Source of the DNA: Bacillota bacterium | Lineage (GTDB): Bacteria; Bacillota; Clostridia; Lachnospirales; Lachnospiraceae | Direction of reading: 5' to 3' | DNA length: 64,000 nt | NCBI GenBank assembly: GCA_023437365.1 | Contig: JAEZGK010000011.1 | Span: 1 to 64,000 of the forward strand | Part shown: positions 61,301 through 64,000 of the stretch, piece by piece | Numbering within the stretch: position 1 is the first letter of the stretch | Layout of the letters: each line of letters starts with the position of its first letter | Program-made: the position numbers and the translations under genes | The notes under the pieces: generated by a model | The model's input: the letters and a program-made list of their open reading frames with translations, nothing else | Databases searched by the model: none | What the model was told of the DNA's origin: nothing

Positions 61301-61977
61301 CTGTCGCCAGCCGACAAAGAAATAGAGGCCACACTGCCCTCCTTGTTGGAAATGTCTAGAGGACTTAGTATAATTGCCGTGATTACATATTCAGATACCG
61401 CTAACGCCGGTTCAGAAGAATTACTAGCTACCGTAAAATCGAAATCTGTTGCATCACCCTCTTCTGTGTCTGCCTCCTTCTTCTGATAAACTGTTTCTTT
61501 TGCTTTATCTGTCTTTGTCAGAGTAATAACATCACCGATCTTTAAGCCTGTATCAGCAATGAATTTAGAGTTCACCGCTATTTGCCCGGCTTTCATAGGT
61601 TGTGTTCCTTCCAATACATAAGGCTCATTCATACCGCTTATATCTAATGTGGTCAGATTCGCTTGCATCGATTTTCCATCTTTTAGTATAGCTTTCACAT
61701 CCAGGCTGCAATTTCCGAAGGCTTCACTCACCCCGGTCATCTTTGATACTATGGTAAGGTCATCCTCGGTCAGTCCTAGAGTAGACGCAATTTTTATGTC
61801 ATACATATTTTGTGTGGCATAAAAACGATTCGCGGATTGAAAGACATTCAGGCACCCCACTGCAAATCCGGCAAATACGCCTGAACCAAGTGCAACCATC
61901 ACAATGATTGCAATAAATCTGGATAGGTTTTTTCTTAAGGTTCGAATAATATCTTTGTAAAAGGATCTTTTTCTCAT
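58399..61977 (-). CDS. FtsX/MacB-type ABC transporter permease with large coiled-coil exterior domain
   Basis: A 1192-residue permease. An N-terminal membrane helix (about 20-45) is followed by a first extracytoplasmic part (50-~290), a very long coiled coil (about 290-640, with the repeat 'DAQTEIDEGWIKIKEGLMEISDNEEKL' style heptads), then an FtsX membrane domain (about 675-850), a second exterior domain and a second FtsX domain (about 1040-1190). This layout is that of Gram-positive large permeases that export or respond to peptides and antibiotics. Its partner ATPase gene ends 4 bp upstream. Confidence 0.9.
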   Translation of the reverse strand: MRKRSFYKDIIRTLRKNLSRFIAIIVMVALGSGVFAGFAVGCLNVFQSANRFYATQNMYDIKIASTLGLTEDDLTIVSKMTGVSEAFGNCSLDVKAILKDGKSMQANLTTLDISGMNEPYVLEGTQPMKAGQIAVNSKFIADTGLKIGDVITLTKTDKAKETVYQKKEADTEEGDATDFDFTVASNSSEPALAVSEYVITAIILSPLDISNKEGSVASISLSAGDSVYLLYTTSDCIDSNIYTAIYLTVDGTEKLNCYSEEYRTLVSDTIARIEQTIQKECELTRYNEVVGDANANITDAEELLLDKMTEAEQKFTDAQTEIDEGWIKIKEGLMEISDNEEKLTDGQQKLADAKKAAEEKFVASQTEIDNGRKALKEGEVKLCNEEDAALKQFGEYEQQLEQNKEELEKQRSDADSQLSSTVAGLQADAQIIWKAETTRHIWENMITDSVPAAPYLIAVKQGEIPSKDQTNAYNAAMVKVQTDTQALAGTFISAGSYLTEAQVNTFSNLAVTYGTLNYSRTQLEEKSVLLSQQKADAFNKISAARQEIELSEVKLNSGQKKLEEGIAAAKVQFADKKRELTEGEHKLKEAKKKLRKAEEKLADGQKELDKNIQDYEDSIATAQSEIADAKEKIANISMAKWYVWDRSNNDSFASLDSDISFIQEITKAFPFIFFLVAILICLTTMTRMVEEDRGLIGTYKSLGYTKITISLKYILYSVLACVFGGLLGIVIGFYALPKIIKIIVDTLYVLPTFRLSFYPSYGFGGLGLFLLGIVGATTISCAEILHKRPSELMRPKAPKAGNRILLERIPFLWKRLNFLNKVTCRNLFRYKKRAIMTIVGILGCTILIVFGFGIRDTVGGLMSDQYDTITVYDAMVVTDDLSTDEMKAIADEWNKSKMVESELQLRITTLTLQNKRNNLDITVMVIPDGANLGEYVHLKDSLTHKAMSLPSDGIVVTQNAAKQLKITNNDIVSLQNDENQEHDFTVAFIAANYAGNYVYISKSCLQAAFGDFLENAFLLKMYDSPNGQEWLSSLGNDTRILAVSNNQEVIDSFQDVNQIINMIVNMLIAMSAVLAFAVLFTLSNINISERERELATVKVLGFLPKEVYSYVNKETLILTLLGIILGLPAGYGVTYFILFNVSIANVAFKVRVSGAAYFIAAVLTIVFALIVNRATNKTLHKINMVGALKSVE

Positions 61978-61981
61978 AGGT

Positions 61982-62683
61982 TCACCATTCTATTTCCGCA
62001 ATATCCATTGGCTTCGCATTGACAGTCATTTCAATCACTTTTCCGCTCTTAAAACGAATCACTTTATCGGCCATTTGCGCTATGGCATTATTGTGAGTGA
62101 TGATAATAACCGTAATACCGTCTCTACGGCAAGTATCCTGCAGGAGTTGTAAAATCTGCTTTCCGGTCACGTAATCCAAGGCGCCTGTTGGCTCATCACA
62201 GAGCATTAATTTCGGTCTTTTCGCCAATGCTCGAGCGATGGAAACTCTTTGCTGTTCTCCACCGGATAACTGAGAAGGGAAATTGTCAGCACGATCACCT
62301 AATCCGACCTTATGCAAGATTTCGTTGGCATCCAGACTGTCTGTGCAAATCTGAGCAGCCAACTCCACATTTTCAAGTGCCGTCAGATTAGGTACCAGAT
62401 TGTAGAACTGGAATACAAATCCAACCTCATTACGACGGTATAGGCATAACTGTGCCTCATTCCAGCCAGCTATATCGTTGCCATCAAACATTACTCTGCC
62501 TCTTGTCGCTGAGTCCATACCGCCCAATATATTCAAAGCTGTTGTTTTCCCTGCACCGGAGGAACCAAGTATGACTGCCAGTTCCCCATTCTCTACAGAA
62601 AAATTTGCATCATTCAATGCTTGTACAAGGCTGTCACCATTGCCATATTCTTTATATACATTTTCAAACGAAATAAATGCCAT
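61982..62683 (-). CDS. ABC transporter ATP-binding protein (MacB/LolD-type)
   Basis: A 233-residue ATPase with Walker A GSSGAGKTT (about 43-51), signature LSGGEQQRV, Walker B LMLCDEPTGALD and the H-loop (IITHNNAIAQMAD): all intact. The 'GGMDSATRGRV' and DEPTGALD text fits the MacB/FtsE/LolD group. It partners the large FtsX-type permease just downstream. ATG 62683 follows GGAGG at the right spacing; the earlier frame start at 62701 is rejected. Regulated from the divergent TetR gene via the shared region. Confidence 0.95.
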   Translation of the reverse strand: MAFISFENVYKEYGNGDSLVQALNDANFSVENGELAVILGSSGAGKTTALNILGGMDSATRGRVMFDGNDIAGWNEAQLCLYRRNEVGFVFQFYNLVPNLTALENVELAAQICTDSLDANEILHKVGLGDRADNFPSQLSGGEQQRVSIARALAKRPKLMLCDEPTGALDYVTGKQILQLLQDTCRRDGITVIIITHNNAIAQMADKVIRFKSGKVIEMTVNAKPMDIAEIEW

Positions 62684-62814
62684 TGTATTCCTCCATATCA
62701 AGCAGTCTCGTATCCATGACGATATCTCTCATATATTGCCTAAATACTCTCTATTTTATAAATTCAAGGATATAAATTTCCTTTGCACCTCTAGTTTCAT
62801 AATGCATAGATATC

Positions 62815-62914
62815 ATTATAAGAAGTGATATGCCGTCAATCAACCAACACCTGTTGGGTATGTGTCGGATTCATCCAACATCGTGTTGTTTTATTATACT
62901 TCTTGTGATAAAAT
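62815..62914. promoter_or_regulatory. Divergent promoters with two TetR-operator palindromes
   Basis: Minus strand, toward the ATPase gene: TTGATT (62843-62838), 17-bp spacer, TATAAT (62820-62815). Plus strand, toward tetR: TTGTTT (62886-62891), 17-bp spacer, TAAAAT (62909-62914). Between them lie CCAACA-CC-TGTTGG (62844-62857) and CAACA-TCG-TGTTG (62876-62888), related palindromes about 32 bp apart, likely bound by the TetR protein to control both directions. Confidence 0.72.
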
Positions 62915-62943
62915 TGAGAAAAATCAGGATTAGGGGCATCGAT

Positions 62944-63531
62944 ATGAGGAAAAATCCAGAACAAACCGAACTGACTCAGAAAAATTTACAGGAGGCCTTT
63001 TGGGCCTTATATGAAAATCAAAGTATTGATAAAATCACAGTCAAAGGTATTTGCAATCTGGCTGGCTATAATCGCAGTACCTTTTATCAGTATTATACTG
63101 ATGTCTATGATGTACTTCATAAATCCGAAAAACAGCTATTAAATAAGATTGATGATTTTGTAATCCAGTTTGTCAAACAAGCAGGTAACCTGAATGCAAC
63201 ATTTGCAATGCAGGCTATATTTGAACTTTTTGAACAACTGAATAAATATATTTCAATCCTTTTCGGTTCTCATGGTGATACAGAATTCATGCATAAAGTA
63301 GCCGAGAATTTGAAACCAATTTGGATCAAATACTTCTTTCAAAAGGGAAACTGTACCCCCGCTGAAGTTGATCTACTCATGGAATATTATATTGTTGGGT
63401 TACTCTCCATGTATCAGAAATGGTATTTTGATCGAAAAGGAGTTTCAGTCGAAAGAATGCTACAGTTGAGTTTTCAAACACTTCCTGACACAAGTGTATT
63501 TGAACGTTTAGATAAAGAATTACGACAATAA
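62944..63531 (+). CDS. TetR/AcrR-family transcriptional regulator
   Basis: A 195-residue regulator with the TetR DNA-binding domain near the N-terminus (ITVKGICNLAGYNRSTFYQYYTDVYD, about 32-57) and a helical effector domain. ATG 62944 is chosen because it fits the family; the frame is open from 62830 through operator and promoter. Divergent from and presumed repressor of the MacB-type ABC genes. Confidence 0.9.
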   Translation: MRKNPEQTELTQKNLQEAFWALYENQSIDKITVKGICNLAGYNRSTFYQYYTDVYDVLHKSEKQLLNKIDDFVIQFVKQAGNLNATFAMQAIFELFEQLNKYISILFGSHGDTEFMHKVAENLKPIWIKYFFQKGNCTPAEVDLLMEYYIVGLLSMYQKWYFDRKGVSVERMLQLSFQTLPDTSVFERLDKELRQ

Positions 63532-63698
63532 ATGTACTGTTTCCGAACCATGATACACCTCATAATTCAATGCAGTTTCAATTCTCATGAAATATTGGTA
63601 AGCGCCTACTTTAAGGGTGGATTTCAATCAATGTTATTTATCATTATAATTGGAGTGCCGCCAAAGAGGTCTCTCTGACTATCAATGGTGTAATGTGA

Positions 63699-64000
63699 TC
63701 ATTTGGCAGGCTCAAAACGTAACTGCCAGAATATTTCATCCGGCATGCTTCTCCAGTTACCTTTGCCAAAGGTGTCGAGGAGTTTTTTCTCTGTTACATC
63801 ATGAGGGATTTCCTCCTGTGGGAAGTCCTTTAAACGTCGATGCTTTTTCTCAGATCTACGGTTCCGCAGGCAAGTACTACACGACGTATTCTAGCAGCAT
63901 CCTCAAGCATGTGACACCTCACGGAGGATTCTCGACAGCAGGTCATCAGCGATATCGTTTGATAACGCAATTGTCATTGTCGCTGTTTTGATCACAGCAG
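63699..64000 (-). mobile_element. Decayed IS66-family element (tnpA-tnpB-tnpC remnants)
   Basis: Minus strand. From the window edge to 63903 is the end of a TnpA-like frame (...SNDIADDLLSRILREVSHA, stop TGA). Overlapping it is the start of TnpB at 63910 (MLEDAARIRRVVLACGTVDL then RKSID, stop 63830), the IS66 Orf2 motif. Directly behind and in another frame lies a TnpC piece (63833-63699: LKDFPQEEIPHDVTEKKLLD..., ...PDEIFWQLRFEPAK) ending in a stop where the next IS66 residue is usually Trp. Most of tnpB and the 5' part of tnpC are deleted. Nothing else is seen between 63532 and 63698. Confidence 0.75.

Noticed and set aside
63650..63991. 113-codon + strand ORF at the window end
   Set aside because: It is antisense to the IS66 remnant, whose minus-strand pieces match TnpB and TnpC motifs; the + frame has no recognisable features.
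1..64000. CRISPR arrays, tRNA and rRNA genes
   Set aside because: No repeat-spacer periodicity or cloverleaf tRNA sequence was seen; the only cloverleaf-like structure (4137-4258) has no tRNA features.

Overview
The window looks like a chromosomal stretch of a low-to-mid GC, Gram-positive, plant-fibre-degrading anaerobe, most likely a Lachnospiraceae-type clostridium. Supporting signs are strong AGGAGG ribosome-binding sites, many TTG/GTG-start or RBS-overlapping ORFs, a complete L-arabinose catabolic set, several glycoside hydrolases (GH1, GH3, GH4, GH16, GH39), GHKL/LytTR two-component pairs, class D sortase and a Nif11-type peptide. No rRNA, tRNA or CRISPR array was seen. The organism call is inference from gene content only.

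Layout. 1-8.6 kb: a MarR-controlled heterodimeric ABC exporter, separated from its regulator by a striking palindromic repeat element; a sortase with its LPQTA-anchored substrate; release factor 3. 8.7-18.2 kb: an HSL-type esterase, a GH3 enzyme, a secreted Ig-like protein with a triple-hairpin leader, a TetR/MMPL/YhgE-like export locus, and a LysM/SleB-type cell-wall hydrolase. 18.2-24.8 kb: a two-gene OadG-OadB sodium-pump remnant behind a promoter with 20-bp direct repeats and a leader terminator; aspartokinase; GH1; and an H-NOX chemoreceptor whose residues match the oxygen-binding type. 25-36.3 kb: a sensor/GGDEF/EAL protein, araBDA with an AraC regulator, superoxide dismutase, a GH39 xylosidase and an esterase. 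36.6-49.9 kb: a sugar-dehydrogenase-like protein, a full-length aconitase A, a variant carbamate kinase, a GH4 galactosidase with a divergent AraC gene, a PucR regulator, two small proteins, another AraC gene and a GH16 glucanase with three carbohydrate-binding-like modules.

50-58.4 kb is an accessory-looking region: two LytTR response regulator/GHKL kinase pairs and one orphan LytTR regulator, with LemA, a lipoprotein, a Nif11-like peptide, and broken genes (a frameshifted lipoprotein, an LRR surface-protein tail, a frameshifted hypothetical). Two of the regulator genes have upstream direct repeats of exactly 21-bp period in the same position relative to the promoter, and a third such repeat sits in gene-free DNA. 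58.4-64 kb: a MacB/FtsX-type ABC exporter with divergent TetR regulator and two operator palindromes, then a decayed IS66-family element running off the window edge.

How they fit: the catabolic genes feed plant polysaccharide sugars (arabinose, xylose, galactose, glucan) into central metabolism; the oxygen-type H-NOX receptor and SOD suggest oxygen avoidance and tolerance; the export and quorum-type regulatory genes suggest peptide or antibiotic responses at the envelope.
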